Below are positions 35,714 through 46,218 of a stretch of 64,000 nt of DNA, piece after piece. This stretch comes from [Leptolyngbya] sp. PCC 7376 (GTDB taxonomy: Bacteria; Cyanobacteriota; Cyanobacteriia; Cyanobacteriales; MRBY01). A program made the position numbers and the translations under genes. Position 1 is the first letter of the stretch. Each line of letters opens with the position of its first letter. The stretch lies in the NCBI RefSeq assembly GCF_000316605.1, contig NC_019683.1:4386036-4450035 (forward strand). The letters run 5' to 3'. The notes beneath the pieces are model-generated. The model was not told the DNA's origin. It worked only from the letters and a program-made list of their open reading frames with translations, and ran no database searches.

Positions 35714-37519
35714 CTAAGCTGTTGCTTCTTCAACCCAACCTTTCACCGTTGCCACCACGTCTTCAATAGCAATATCTTGGCGATCGCCGTCCTTTCTTTT
35801 CACTACCTCGACCTTGCCATCCTTAAGAGATTTTCCAGTGACAATGCGGAAAGGAATACCAATGAGTTCAGAATCCTTGAACTTCACACCAGCTCGCTCT
35901 TTGCGATCATCGAGAATAGTTTCTACACCCGCCGAATTGAGTTCAGTATAGAGTTTTTCTGCCGCAGCCATTTGGTCAGCATCTTTAATATTGGGAACCA
36001 CCACCACCGCATGGTAAGGGGCGATCGCCACAGGCCAGATGATGCCATTTTTATCGTAGGATTGCTCGACGGCAGCTTGGGCGAGACGAGAAACACCCAC
36101 GCCATAACATCCCATAACCAAAGGTTGAGGCTTACCATTTTCATCCATAAAGGTTGCCCCCATCGCCTCGGAATATTTAGTGCCGAGTTGAAAGATATGA
36201 CCGGCTTCGATGCCCCGTGCGGTTTGGAGAATTTGACTAGGGTCATGAACCGCGCGATCGCCAGCCATTGCGAGACGAATATCCACCTGCAACTTAGGCA
36301 GTTTAAACTTAGATCCCCAGTTTGCGCCAAGCACATGGTAACCAGACTCATCCGCACCTGTGACAAAATTCTTTAGCTCAACCGCTGTCTGATCCACCAT
36401 CCGCAAAAACTTAGCCGCAACAGTCTTAGAGCCTTCGATATAGTCATCGGCTAAATCAGGTGAAATATAGCCGAGGGGAAGGGGTTTAGCCGCCCATTTT
36501 TTCTGAGCATCAGCATCGGGAACCGTTAACGCAATGATGGTATTTGCATCGTAATCAGGCGCTAATTTTGTGAGTTCGTTGGTGAGTTTCACCTCATTTA
36601 CATCCTGATCACCTCGGATGGAAATCAGCACTAAAACCGTTTGCCCATTGTCGTAAACTACTTGATAGAGAACATTTTTAACAGTATTAGTCGGGTCACA
36701 GTCAACGGCTTTGCAGAGTGTTGCAATGGTTGCAGTGTCAGGGGTTTCGCGCTTTTCAAAACTAGAAAAAGGAGACTCTACTAAATCTGCAGGTAAGGAA
36801 ACAGCTTTCTCTGTATTTGCAGCGTACTTCTCGTCATCGGTGTAGAGAATTTCATCCTCGCCAGCTTCCGCCAACACCATAAATTCCTGCGAACCAGACC
36901 CACCGATTGCTCCAGAATCCGCCTCGACAGCGCGAAACTCCAAACCACAGCGGCGCAACATATTGCGATACGCTTGATCCATATCTGCGTAGGTTTCCTT
37001 GAGACTTTCCTCATTGGCATGGAAAGAATAGCCGTCTTTCATAATGAATTCACGACCACGCATCAAACCGAACCGGGGACGAATTTCATCACGGAACTTC
37101 GTTTGAATCTGATAAAGATGTTGAGGCAGTTGGCGGTATGAACGAATCATATCCTTCGCCACGGTTGTAATCACTTCTTCGTGGGTGGGGCCAAGACCAA
37201 GTTCACCATCCACGCGATCCGTGAGGGAAAACATGATCCCTTCCGCTTTCGTATAAGTATCCCAACGACCAGAATCTTTCCAAAGCTCTGAGGGTTGAAG
37301 CTGAGGCAGAAGTGTTTCCTGTGCCCCGGTCGCATTCATCTCTTCCCGCACAATCGCTGATACTTTTTGGAGCACTCGCCACATCATCGGTAGATACGCA
37401 TAAATCCCGCGACCAATCCGCCGAATATAGCCCGCCCGCAACAGGAGCTGATGGCTGGAAATCTCCGCATCAGCAGGAACTTCTCTGAGGGTGACAAATA
37501 AACTCTGGGAAAGGCGCAT
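35714..37519 (-). CDS. proS: Prolyl-tRNA synthetase
   Basis: The class II aminoacyl-tRNA synthetase charges tRNA-Pro. Seen: the start [19 protein letters not shown], motif 1 around [19 protein letters not shown], motif 2 with [21 protein letters not shown], motif 3 with [12 protein letters not shown], the YbaK-like editing insertion (about 225-400) and the anticodon-binding end ([31 protein letters not shown]). The length of 601 residues fits the bacterial form with the insertion. The last 20 or so codons are repeated as a detached fragment at 34043-34150. It is divergent from the DUF262 gene. Confidence 0.97.
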   Translation of the reverse strand: MRLSQSLFVTLREVPADAEISSHQLLLRAGYIRRIGRGIYAYLPMMWRVLQKVSAIVREEMNATGAQETLLPQLQPSELWKDSGRWDTYTKAEGIMFSLTDRVDGELGLGPTHEEVITTVAKDMIRSYRQLPQHLYQIQTKFRDEIRPRFGLMRGREFIMKDGYSFHANEESLKETYADMDQAYRNMLRRCGLEFRAVEADSGAIGGSGSQEFMVLAEAGEDEILYTDDEKYAANTEKAVSLPADLVESPFSSFEKRETPDTATIATLCKAVDCDPTNTVKNVLYQVVYDNGQTVLVLISIRGDQDVNEVKLTNELTKLAPDYDANTIIALTVPDADAQKKWAAKPLPLGYISPDLADDYIEGSKTVAAKFLRMVDQTAVELKNFVTGADESGYHVLGANWGSKFKLPKLQVDIRLAMAGDRAVHDPSQILQTARGIEAGHIFQLGTKYSEAMGATFMDENGKPQPLVMGCYGVGVSRLAQAAVEQSYDKNGIIWPVAIAPYHAVVVVPNIKDADQMAAAEKLYTELNSAGVETILDDRKERAGVKFKDSELIGIPFRIVTGKSLKDGKVEVVKRKDGDRQDIAIEDVVATVKGWVEEATA

Positions 37520-37703
37520 GATTTCTCTATTCTTTGGCGATCGCTATTGAACCATCGTTTATTATGGGTCACTTTTCGACATTTGGGATAGAGAATTATA
37601 AAACAATTTAAAAATAGAACTTCAAAACAACAATATAATCCCTAATTCAGAAAATACTTAGCAACTACTTTAAAATGAACCAAATCCGATCCTCTTCACG
37701 TAA

Positions 37704-39368
37704 ATGTCATTACCTCAGCCTCAAACTCGAACATTCACTAGCCTAATCACAGATATATTAGAAGGACAGATTCAGATTCCTCAGTTTCAAAGAGATTTCG
37801 TTTGGACAATGCAGAAGTCAGCAGGTCTCATTGATAGCATCGTTAAAGGATATCCGATAGGGACTTTTATCTTTTGGCGAACACAAGAAAGACTTCGCTC
37901 CATCAAAAAACTTGGACAACAATCCCTCCCTGAACCTGATGAAAATCAATTGATTGACTATGTATTAGATGGTCAACAACGTTTAACAAGTCTCTTTGCA
38001 AGTTTACGAGGCATTAAGTTATATAGAGAAGGGAAAAAAGAAGACGATTTCTCCAAGATATTTATCGACTTAGAAGCTAGCAAGTTTGAACAAATAGTTG
38101 TCGTTAATGCTGAAGGGAAAGAAAAAGATCAACTAATAAGTATTTTGACTTTATTAGAAGGTGATTTCACCTCACTTGGCTTATATAAGTCCATCTATCA
38201 TCCAAAGATTAAAGAATACCAAGATAGAATACGAAGCTATCAATTTTCAATTATTCAAGTTCAAGATGTCCCCATTGATATTGCGACAGAGATATTTACA
38301 CGTATTAATGTAGGAGGAAAACCTCTTTCTCTTTTTGAGATCATGGTTGCAAAAACATATGATCATGAGAAAAAGTTTGATTTATCTGAAAAATTTCAGG
38401 AATTATTGGATGTTTTAAAACCTCTGAATTACGAAACCATCTCTGATGCTATTATTCTTCAGACTGTTTCCATGATTCTAGCTAAAGAATGTAATCGAAA
38501 AACGATACTAAAACTTGATAAGAATAAGTTTATTGAAGTGTGGGAAAAAGCAAAAGATGCAATTGAACGTTGTATAGAATATTTCAGAAGTTATTATAGA
38601 ATCCCTGTTTCACAACTTTTGCCTTATAACGGGCTCATTGTGCAATTTTCATATTTCTTTTTTCACCACCCTGATAAACCTACAGGAGACAAGCAAAAAT
38701 TCTTAGAGGATTTCTTTTGGAGATGTTCTTTATCTGGAAGATATTCGTCTTCTCTTGAAAGCAAATTAGCTCAGGATATTAAAAGAATTGATCAAATTTT
38801 GAATGATCAGCTACCTACTTATGACTATGCTGTAGATACTTCTCCTGACTTTATTATTAATAATGGATGGTTTAGTGCGGGCAGAAGCTATATAAAAGCA
38901 ATTTTGTCCATTTATGCATATTTCCAACCTCAATCATTTGTTGATAGTTCACTAGTCAACATCAGTAATTATTGGCTAAAACAAGCAAACAGTAAAAATT
39001 ACCATCACTTTTTCCCAAAAGCTTATTTATTGAAAAGACAAGAAGATTCATTTAGGATAAACCATATTCTGAATATAACAATTGTCGATGATTTTTTAAA
39101 CAAAAGGCTTATTAGAACTAAAGCACCATCTTTATACATGAATGATTTTAAAAATAAGAATAAAGACATTGAATCTGCAATGAAAAGTCATTTAATAGAT
39201 ATTGATGGATTTGGTATTTGGGATGATGATTATGATGTCTTCTTTGAGGAAAGAGCAAAAAAAGTTAGTGAAGAACTCAGTAAAAGAATTATTAGGCAAG
39301 ATGGAGACTTACAAGATCAATCTGATCTAAAAGATGATTATGAAGAGGAGCCAACGATTACAGAATAA
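37704..39368 (+). CDS. DUF262/DUF1524-like protein (GmrSD family), possible defence nuclease
   Basis: The amino-terminal DUF262 domain has IPQFQRDFVW (25-34), the nucleotide-binding signature VLDGQQRLTSL (87-97) and RINVGGKPLSLFE. The carboxy-terminal part has NYHHFFPKAYLLKRQ (His434-His435) and INHILNITIVDDFLNKR, which resemble the DUF1524 His-Asn-His nuclease of GmrSD-type enzymes. GmrSD is a type IV restriction system cutting modified phage DNA, and the same domains occur in BREX and other defence genes. The gene is AT-rich, has no HIP1 site and stands alone, consistent with acquisition. Whether it restricts anything is inference. Confidence 0.8.
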   Translation: MSLPQPQTRTFTSLITDILEGQIQIPQFQRDFVWTMQKSAGLIDSIVKGYPIGTFIFWRTQERLRSIKKLGQQSLPEPDENQLIDYVLDGQQRLTSLFASLRGIKLYREGKKEDDFSKIFIDLEASKFEQIVVVNAEGKEKDQLISILTLLEGDFTSLGLYKSIYHPKIKEYQDRIRSYQFSIIQVQDVPIDIATEIFTRINVGGKPLSLFEIMVAKTYDHEKKFDLSEKFQELLDVLKPLNYETISDAIILQTVSMILAKECNRKTILKLDKNKFIEVWEKAKDAIERCIEYFRSYYRIPVSQLLPYNGLIVQFSYFFFHHPDKPTGDKQKFLEDFFWRCSLSGRYSSSLESKLAQDIKRIDQILNDQLPTYDYAVDTSPDFIINNGWFSAGRSYIKAILSIYAYFQPQSFVDSSLVNISNYWLKQANSKNYHHFFPKAYLLKRQEDSFRINHILNITIVDDFLNKRLIRTKAPSLYMNDFKNKNKDIESAMKSHLIDIDGFGIWDDDYDVFFEERAKKVSEELSKRIIRQDGDLQDQSDLKDDYEEEPTITE

Positions 39369-39633
39369 CTTTTAGAAGAAAATGCTTCTCTTTTCTATAG
39401 TAGAGGTGGGAAATTATAAGGTACTTTGAGCCATGTTGAAAATAATTCAAGTTGATATAACACGATAGAAGGTTAGGCTTGCTGAACGAATAGCATTTGT
39501 TTCGGATGTGTCAGCCGATGACAGAAATGTCCGACAATCGCCCAGCCCTTGAGATTTATGTATTCATCTGGAGTCGAGTGAGAGAAGCTCAGGCACAATG
39601 AGATAATGATTGGCGTGCGTTTTCGAGTGGCTG

Positions 39634-41310
39634 ATGAAATCCCGTTCTTTTTTCGTTTACCTTGGTCTGCTGGCTGTATTGTTGCTCTCTGTGGGAGCAG
39701 CGAGTTGGTATGGCATTTTTGCTCAAAGTCCTTTGCCTTGGCTAAAAGGTGGTGTGGCGACAAACCCTGCAGCAGCGTTATTTGTCCCGCGTCAGGCTCC
39801 CTTGATGCTGTCGATGGTCGTGAATCCAGAGAAATTAGCTGCATTAGGATTAGTGCAGAGTCCCTACGGTAAACGCCGGGAAACCTTGCAGGAACTCCAG
39901 CAAGCAAAAACTAGTTTGATGAGTGCGACGGGATTAGACTACACCAAACAAATTGAGCCATGGCTTGGTAACGAAATTAGTTTAGCGGTGACCACTCTCG
40001 ATGTGGATCGCAATCCTGAAAATGGTGTGACGCCTGGATATCTGCTGGTCGTTGAGGCACGGGATCAAGAACTGGCAAAAGAATTTCTCCAGCTTGCCTA
40101 CACTGAGCAGGCTTTGTCACCGGATTCTGCCTTAAGCTACGAAACCTATAAAGGCGTAAATCTCGTTATTCCAGATGTGAAAACAAAGCAATTTGCCAGC
40201 GCCATTGTTGGAAATTATGTGCTGTTTGCCAGCGAAGGAAAAGTGCTCCGCAGTGCCATTAATACAGTGCAAGTGCCTGATCTCAACCTCAGCCACGATC
40301 CTCAGTACAACGAAGCCCTCGAAACGATTGATCGCGATCATATTGGTATTGCCGTAGCAAATTTACCTGCTCTGAGTGCCTGGATAGCGAACGATATCAA
40401 TCCTGAAGAACCGACTCTAAAACAACGGTTGGCGATTGCCCTAAGCTTACAAACCGATGGCTTAATTGCCGAGACTGCGCTGATTGGGGATACGGAACCA
40501 GCTTTAAACCGTCCGATGTTAACTGAGCCCGTTGAAGCCTTAAACTACATTCCGCCCCAAGCTTTACTGGCAGTGGCTGGACGCGATTTAAATCAGCTTT
40601 GGACAGACGCAACCACTGGACTGAATCCCAGTAGCCCCCTATCCCAAGTGTTACAGCAATCTGTTGTCGCTGTTCAAGAGCCCCTCGGCATTGATTTACC
40701 CGCTGATATTTTTGAATGGATTGCTGATGACTATGCGTTGGCGATCGTCCCCACCGAAGATCCTCGCAAAGTAGATTGGTTATTTGTCGCTGCACGGGAC
40801 GAAGAAACGAATATTGATCCCATCATTGACCATTTCGATGAACTTGCCCAAGCTAAAGGATTAAGTGTCGGTAGACTGCCTTTGGACGATCGCAAAGTAA
40901 CAGCCTGGACCGCCATTGATACTTCCGACCGTGATGATTTAGTGCAATTAAATGCGGAAGTCCAAGGTGCTCACATTAGCGTGGAAAACTATGAACTTTT
41001 TGCCAGCTCAGTCAAAGTTCTCAGCCGTGCTATTAAAGCCAGCAAGAAACAATCCCTACTCGACAATAAAAACTTTAAAACTAGTCTCCAAAAACTCCCC
41101 AGCAAAAATGGTGGTTATCTCTATGCCGATTGGCGGCGCGGTTCTTCCCTTTTTAAAACCCAAGTGCCTATTTTGCGAGTGGTGGACTATGTCGCGAAAC
41201 CCTTCTTTAATCACCTAAATTCTCTTAGCCTCACCAGCTCCGGGAATACTGAAGATATTCGCCGTTCGACATTGTTCTTTACTCTGTCGCCGGAGTCAAT
41301 CCAAAACTAA
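39634..41310 (+). CDS. DUF3352 domain protein, membrane-anchored
   Basis: The protein starts MKSRSFFVYLGLLAVLLLSV, a signal anchor, and continues with a large soluble domain of about 530 residues outside the membrane. Recognisable DUF3352 features are AALFVPRQAPLMLSMVVNPE, the repeated ‘LLVVEARDQELA’ type strands and SYETYKGVNLVIPDV. The family is common in cyanobacteria and has no established function. The open frame reaches a TTG at 39610, but ATG at 39634 places the anchor at the amino end and is preferred. Codon use is native. Confidence 0.82.
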   Translation: MKSRSFFVYLGLLAVLLLSVGAASWYGIFAQSPLPWLKGGVATNPAAALFVPRQAPLMLSMVVNPEKLAALGLVQSPYGKRRETLQELQQAKTSLMSATGLDYTKQIEPWLGNEISLAVTTLDVDRNPENGVTPGYLLVVEARDQELAKEFLQLAYTEQALSPDSALSYETYKGVNLVIPDVKTKQFASAIVGNYVLFASEGKVLRSAINTVQVPDLNLSHDPQYNEALETIDRDHIGIAVANLPALSAWIANDINPEEPTLKQRLAIALSLQTDGLIAETALIGDTEPALNRPMLTEPVEALNYIPPQALLAVAGRDLNQLWTDATTGLNPSSPLSQVLQQSVVAVQEPLGIDLPADIFEWIADDYALAIVPTEDPRKVDWLFVAARDEETNIDPIIDHFDELAQAKGLSVGRLPLDDRKVTAWTAIDTSDRDDLVQLNAEVQGAHISVENYELFASSVKVLSRAIKASKKQSLLDNKNFKTSLQKLPSKNGGYLYADWRRGSSLFKTQVPILRVVDYVAKPFFNHLNSLSLTSSGNTEDIRRSTLFFTLSPESIQN

Positions 41311-41407
41311 ATAAATAAAGTCCATATACATTAATTAAATAGTTATTGTTCTTGCAAAAAAAACAATAATAATACTACTGTAAAAATAGTTAAAGTATTT
41401 TTATCCT

Positions 41408-41797
41408 GTGATTAAAGTCAAAATCATTCCACCAAAAGGGCGAGGAGTTGTCGCTACTACTCTTATCGCAAAAGGAACCTTGATTGAAGCTTCTCCAGTG
41501 TCATCTTTCCCCAAAGAACAATGGGATATGATTAGACAAACTAGTATTTTTAAATATTGCTTTGTACGGCTCTCAGAGTATCGTATTCAAAAGAAGGTGG
41601 ATGGCTATCTTGTTTTTGGAACTTCAACCCTTTGCAACCACTCAGAGAAGCCTAATTCTTACATTGAATGGGTCGAGAATGAACTTGGTTTATGGGCACA
41701 TTTGATTGCCAAAGAAGATATACAGCCTAATGAAGAAGTCTCCATTTTCTATGCCAATATTAATGAGTATTCGTTGGCTAGTAAATTTGTCACTTAA
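41408..41797 (+). CDS. Small SET-domain protein
   Basis: The 129-residue protein matches a minimal SET domain: GRGVVATTLIAKGTLIEASP (the N-terminal GxG region), FGTSTLCNHSEKPNSYIEW (the pseudoknot motif, usually NHSxxPN) and AKEDIQPNEEVSIFYAN (the GEEL/xxxY motif, here with Tyr). SET proteins are mainly lysine methyltransferases of eukaryotes; bacterial ones are sporadic. The start is a GTG at 41408. There is no post-SET cysteine cluster here. It lies 45 bp before the sulfotransferase-like gene, in the same direction. Confidence 0.8.
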   Translation: MIKVKIIPPKGRGVVATTLIAKGTLIEASPVSSFPKEQWDMIRQTSIFKYCFVRLSEYRIQKKVDGYLVFGTSTLCNHSEKPNSYIEWVENELGLWAHLIAKEDIQPNEEVSIFYANINEYSLASKFVT

Positions 41798-41842
41798 TTA
41801 ACTACCACTCTAAACGTTTTCCGAGTTAAAAGATTTAGAATC

Positions 41843-42580
41843 ATGGAACCCGAAGTAAAGCGCATTGCAATGTGGGCGAGTCCCCGTTGTCTGTCTACTG
41901 TTCTATTAAGGTCTTGGTCATCTCGTCCAGATACTTTTGTTCAAGATGAACCTCTTTATCCCCACTATCTTTTTATTAGCGACCGTCAAGATCCAGAGCA
42001 GGCAGAAATCCTGGCTCAATATGAAACAGATTGGCGTAAAATTATCACTCAAGTAACAACAAGAACGTCACCCAATAAATCAATTTATTACTATAAGTTT
42101 ATGGTTTATCGGCTGCTTCCTCACATTGAGACGCACTGGGTTCATCAATTAACCAATTGCTTTCTCATTCGTGATCCACGGGAAATGATTCTATCCTACC
42201 TGAAACTCTGGGGCACAACACCCACTCTAGAAAGTCTCGGTACTTTACGCTTAAAAAAATTATTTAATCAAGTTTGTGAATTTAACAGTCAAATTCCACC
42301 AGTGGTTGATGCGAAAGATTTATTAGAGAATCCCAAACGTACTCTTTCATTGCTTTGTGCAGCGTTGGAAATTGACTTTGATAAAGCAATGTTGTCATGG
42401 CCAAATGGTAATCCGACTAATGATGTTTGGAGCAAATACCATTGGTATGACACCGTTAGGAATTCAACGACTTTTCATCCTGATAAACCGAAGACAGAAG
42501 TGATTCCTCCAGAACTTCATGATTTGCTTAAACAATGCAATCAGGTTTATCAAGAATTATATCAACATCGTCTTGTCTAA
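41843..42580 (+). CDS. Sulfotransferase-like protein
   Basis: The P-loop-like 5' phosphosulfate site is visible as MWASPRCLSTVLLRSW near the start, and the 3' phosphate region as CFLIRDPREMILSYLKLW. The carboxy-terminal part (FHPDKPKTEVIPPEL) is of the kind found in cyanobacterial sulfotransferase-like proteins. Such enzymes transfer sulfate from PAPS to small hydroxylated molecules. The acceptor is unknown. It follows a small SET-domain gene in the same direction. Confidence 0.75.
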   Translation: MEPEVKRIAMWASPRCLSTVLLRSWSSRPDTFVQDEPLYPHYLFISDRQDPEQAEILAQYETDWRKIITQVTTRTSPNKSIYYYKFMVYRLLPHIETHWVHQLTNCFLIRDPREMILSYLKLWGTTPTLESLGTLRLKKLFNQVCEFNSQIPPVVDAKDLLENPKRTLSLLCAALEIDFDKAMLSWPNGNPTNDVWSKYHWYDTVRNSTTFHPDKPKTEVIPPELHDLLKQCNQVYQELYQHRLV

Positions 42581-42753
42581 AATAAATTGTCGAGCGTTGT
42601 TCATGTTCCTGCATCTTTTCAACGTAATCATTTATTAAGAGCATCATGAACGTTAATGGTTGTGCGAATCGCCATTAAGATGAAAATACGGAATCAATTT
42701 TGGGTCTGATGAAGTCTAGAGTCAGATAACCTATATTATTCTGCCATCATCCT

Positions 42754-45039
42754 GTGCCCTCCGAACTCCCTACCATGACGTTGCCTACCGGACAAACGAC
42801 CCTTAATGGACGCTATCGCATCTCCCAAGAACTTGCCCAAGGGGGCTTTGGGGCAACTTTTCTTGCGGAGGACTTGCATCTGCCAGAACATCCTGCCTGC
42901 GTGGTAAAACAACTCAAACCACAAATGGACGATCCGCAATCTCTCAAAACAGCGCGGCGGCTATTTGAAACTGAGGCACAAATTTTATATGAGTTGGGGA
43001 AGTATGATGCCATCCCACAGCTTTTTGCTTATTTCGAGGAGCAACACGAGTTTTATCTCGTTCAGGAATACATTAGAGGGCAAGATTTACGGCAAGAAAT
43101 TCGGCAGCAGGGCAGACTGTCTCAAGATCAAGTTGTCGATATTCTCAAAGAAATTTTAGAGATCTTGGTGTTTGTGCATGGTAGTAATGTCATTCACCGT
43201 GACCTCAACCCCAGTAACCTCATCCGTCGGGCTAGCGATCGCCGTCTCTGTTTAATTGATTTTGGTGCAGTAAAAAGAGTTACCACCCAATTTCAGCAGG
43301 CAACGGGTCGCGCCACAGTGGCCATTGGTACCCAAGGCTATATCCCCAGCGAACAGGCTCAAGGTCGTCCACAATTTGGTAGTGATATTTATGCAGCAGG
43401 GATGATTGCCATTGAAGCTCTTACAGGACAGTTTCCTCATACCCTCGCAACCGATCCTCACACTGCAGAGTTAATTTGGCGAGATACGATCATCCATCTT
43501 GACCCTGAATTTGCTGACATTATCGACAAGATGGTGCGCCATGATTTTCGGGAACGATATTTTTCCGCCCAAGCTGCCCTCGATGCTCTTAATGAAATGG
43601 GAAAAGAAGAGGAATCAAATACTGTGGTGCTCCGTCCCCAAGTGCCCGACCCAGCAAATGTGCCAGCCAATAATGTACAAGCTGCTCCAGTGCCAGTGGC
43701 GACCTCGTCTTTTTATACTCAGGTTCCTCAGGGAGCTGGCCGAGCTTTCACCATTAATCCAAAAGATCGCACAGCAATGGCTGTGGTGATTGGTTTAGGT
43801 CTAGCAGCTGTGGTGAGTTTAGGCGCGACGCTCAATATTGGCATGCAATGGCTGTCTAGTCGTCAGGAACGGATTGAGCAATATGAGCAGGGGCAAGTTT
43901 ATCAAGAGCTGGGTGAAGCCGAAAACGCTCTCGCTAGCTATCAAGAAGTCCTCAACCAAGATGCGAGTCATCAAGGGGCATTACTCGGTAAGGCGCAGGT
44001 TTTACAACAGCTCCAGCGTTATGACGAAGCTTTGGCGACCTATGATGAGTTGCTCCAGCTCAGTCCGAATGATTGGGAAGCTTGGTGGGGGCGGGGCAAG
44101 ATTTACAGCGATCGCCAACAATATGGCCAAGCAATTACGTCTCTAAATCGAGCCATTCAGGGGAACGGCAATAATTTAGAAATTTGGCAAACAAAAGCGC
44201 AAATTCATCTTGCTCAGGATGATCGCGAGAATGCTCTCAGAAGCCTAGAGGCGGTTCTGAAACTAGATAGTCGCCAAGCTTGGGCGTGGTACGAAAAGGG
44301 CTGGATTCATCATCAACAAGAGCAATATAAAGAGGCGATCGCCGCCTATGATCGGGCGCTGCGCATCAATAATTCTGACCCAAATATTTGGTATCAAAAA
44401 GGAAATAGCTATTTCAAACTAGCCAATTATCAAGAAGCAAAAAATGCTTATGGTCGCGTGGTAAAACTTAAGCCGGATCACGCTCCCGCTTGGTATAGCC
44501 AAGGGATTGCTTTCGAAAATCTTGAGAAATTTCGTGATGCCCAGCAGTCTTTTACGAAAGTGGTTGAGTTAGAGCCAGAGAATGATCGCGCTTGGTATCA
44601 TCTCGCGTGGAATGCCCAACAGGCGAATAATCGAGACACGGCAATTATGGCCTACCGTCGCACTGTCAGCATTAAAGGTAATGACCATAGTAGCTGGGTC
44701 AATCTCGGGAACCTCTTCTACGAAGCAAAGAATTATCCTGAGGCGATCGCCGCCTATGAGCGTGCCCTTGCCCTAAAAACCCAAGACGGCAATAGTTGGG
44801 AACTCAAAGGCAATTCTCACCTACTTATCGGGGACTATGCCGAGGCGATCGCCGCCTATGATCAAGCTTTGCAATATAAGCCTGGTGATGAAGAGATTCT
44901 CGCCAATCGTGAGCAAGCCGAAGCTGAACTCGAACGTCGTCGACTCAAAGAAGAGCTCAAGGAAGAACTTAAAGAAGAGCTGGAAGAAACCGCTGAGGAT
45001 ATTAAATCTGGCCTAGACAGTCTATTACCTTGGCTCTAA
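42754..45039 (+). CDS. Serine/threonine kinase with TPR repeats
   Basis: An amino-terminal Hanks-type kinase (about 20-280) shows the glycine loop ELAQGGFGATFLAED, Lys in CVVKQLKP, the catalytic loop VIHRDLNPSNLI and LIDFGAVKR in place of DFG. A membrane segment follows (AMAVVIGLGLAAVVSLGATL, about 345-365), then about ten TPR units (about 375-725, WYEKGxxHxxxxQYxEAIAAYDRAL) and an acidic/basic coiled end rich in KEEL repeats. It would phosphorylate partners gathered by the TPR arm, likely at the membrane. Start may be GTG 42754 or ATG 42775. An IS982 copy begins 5 bp after the stop. Confidence 0.9.
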   Translation: MPSELPTMTLPTGQTTLNGRYRISQELAQGGFGATFLAEDLHLPEHPACVVKQLKPQMDDPQSLKTARRLFETEAQILYELGKYDAIPQLFAYFEEQHEFYLVQEYIRGQDLRQEIRQQGRLSQDQVVDILKEILEILVFVHGSNVIHRDLNPSNLIRRASDRRLCLIDFGAVKRVTTQFQQATGRATVAIGTQGYIPSEQAQGRPQFGSDIYAAGMIAIEALTGQFPHTLATDPHTAELIWRDTIIHLDPEFADIIDKMVRHDFRERYFSAQAALDALNEMGKEEESNTVVLRPQVPDPANVPANNVQAAPVPVATSSFYTQVPQGAGRAFTINPKDRTAMAVVIGLGLAAVVSLGATLNIGMQWLSSRQERIEQYEQGQVYQELGEAENALASYQEVLNQDASHQGALLGKAQVLQQLQRYDEALATYDELLQLSPNDWEAWWGRGKIYSDRQQYGQAITSLNRAIQGNGNNLEIWQTKAQIHLAQDDRENALRSLEAVLKLDSRQAWAWYEKGWIHHQQEQYKEAIAAYDRALRINNSDPNIWYQKGNSYFKLANYQEAKNAYGRVVKLKPDHAPAWYSQGIAFENLEKFRDAQQSFTKVVELEPENDRAWYHLAWNAQQANNRDTAIMAYRRTVSIKGNDHSSWVNLGNLFYEAKNYPEAIAAYERALALKTQDGNSWELKGNSHLLIGDYAEAIAAYDQALQYKPGDEEILANREQAEAELERRRLKEELKEELKEELEETAEDIKSGLDSLLPWL

Positions 45040-45043
45040 TCTG

Positions 45044-46015
45044 AATAACGTGAGTTCGAGATAAGGGAAGAAAAGGAGAAAGTGCATATTGTGGAAGTTG
45101 ATAACCAGTCCACCACCTTCTCCCATGCTCAGTCTAGAACCTTTGTTTTGTGCTGTTGATGATTTCTGCCAAGTCTTTGAACCTCAATGGCAACAACAAT
45201 TACTGGCCTCAAAACAAAAGCGACGGCATCGCCCCAGAAGCCTTAGTCTCAGCGAGATAATGACGATATTGATTGCTTTTCATCAATCTCATTATCGTAA
45301 CTTCAAGTATTTCTATCTCATCAATGTGCGTCATCACTGGCGAAGAGCTTTTCCAAGAGCCGTGAGTGACCAACGTTTTGTGGAGTGGATGCCTTCAACA
45401 TTAGTACCACTGTGTGTCTATTTGCGTCACTGTTATGGTCAATGCACAGGTATTAGTTTCATTGATGCCACCAGTATCAAGGTTTGTCACAATCGCCGCA
45501 TCTCTCAACATCGCGTTTTTGAAGGTCATGCTGCTCGAGGTAAAACCTCTGTGGGTTGGTTCTTTGGCTTCAAACTACATCTGGTGATTAATGACCGTGG
45601 AGAATTACTCAATGTGAAAGTCACACCCGGCAACACTGATGATAGAAAGCCTGTGGTAGAGCTATTGAAAGAGTTATCGGGAAAAGTCTTTGCTGATAAA
45701 GGTTACGTCTCTCAAGCTCTGGCACAGTATTTACAAGAAGAATATGATGTGAGGCTTCTAGCTAAGCCTCGTCGCAATATGAAGAATCACCTGATGCTTT
45801 GGCGTGACAAAGTGCTGGCTCGTAAGCGAGCTTTGATTGAGATAGTCATTGACTAACTGAAGAATATTTCTCAGATTGAGCATTCCCGCCATCGCAGTCC
45901 TGCCAATTTTTGTGTCAACTTGCTGTGTGGTCTCATTGCCTATTCTCATCAGCCCAAGAAACCTTCTCTAAAACTTGATTAGAACCTTTATTCCTTATCC
46001 CGAACTCACGTTATT
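45044..46015 (+). mobile_element. IS982-family insertion sequence, copy 1 (defective)
   Basis: Terminal inverted repeats AATAACGTGAGTTCG (left) and CGAACTCACGTTATT (right) bound a 0.97-kb element. Its transposase gene has an internal TAA. It sits immediately after the kinase-TPR stop codon. A second copy lies at 48132-49092 in the same orientation. Confidence 0.85.
45089..45982 (+). pseudogene. IS982 transposase with nonsense mutation
   Basis: The frame reads LEPLFCAVDDFCQVFEP, SFIDATSIKVCHNRRISQHR, VTPGNTDDRKPVVELL, FADKGYVSQAL and KRALIEIVID, then a TAA at 45854-45856 where copy 2 has CAA. After the stop it continues [18 protein letters not shown] and ends [17 protein letters not shown], the normal family end. 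So a single C-to-T change truncates it at residue 255. Start may be 45089 or the ATG at 45125. Confidence 0.88.
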
Positions 46016-46218
46016 TAGGTAAGCAAAAAAGATAGTAGCTAACCATTTTCTAAAGTCCAATTATTAATCTCTTCATCTCAAACTAACTTGGTATATATTC
46101 ATAATAGCTTTCACTAAAAAAATAGCATCGAGAAATAAGGCTTTAAGATGTAAAAAAATCTGACTTTAGTCTTTTCTACTAGTTTATGTTTGAGCACTAG
46201 TAACACATCAGAGGCCTT

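Noticed and set aside
39473-39907. Reverse frame overlapping the DUF3352 gene start
   Set aside because: Mostly antisense to the DUF3352 gene and without a recognisable start or protein character.
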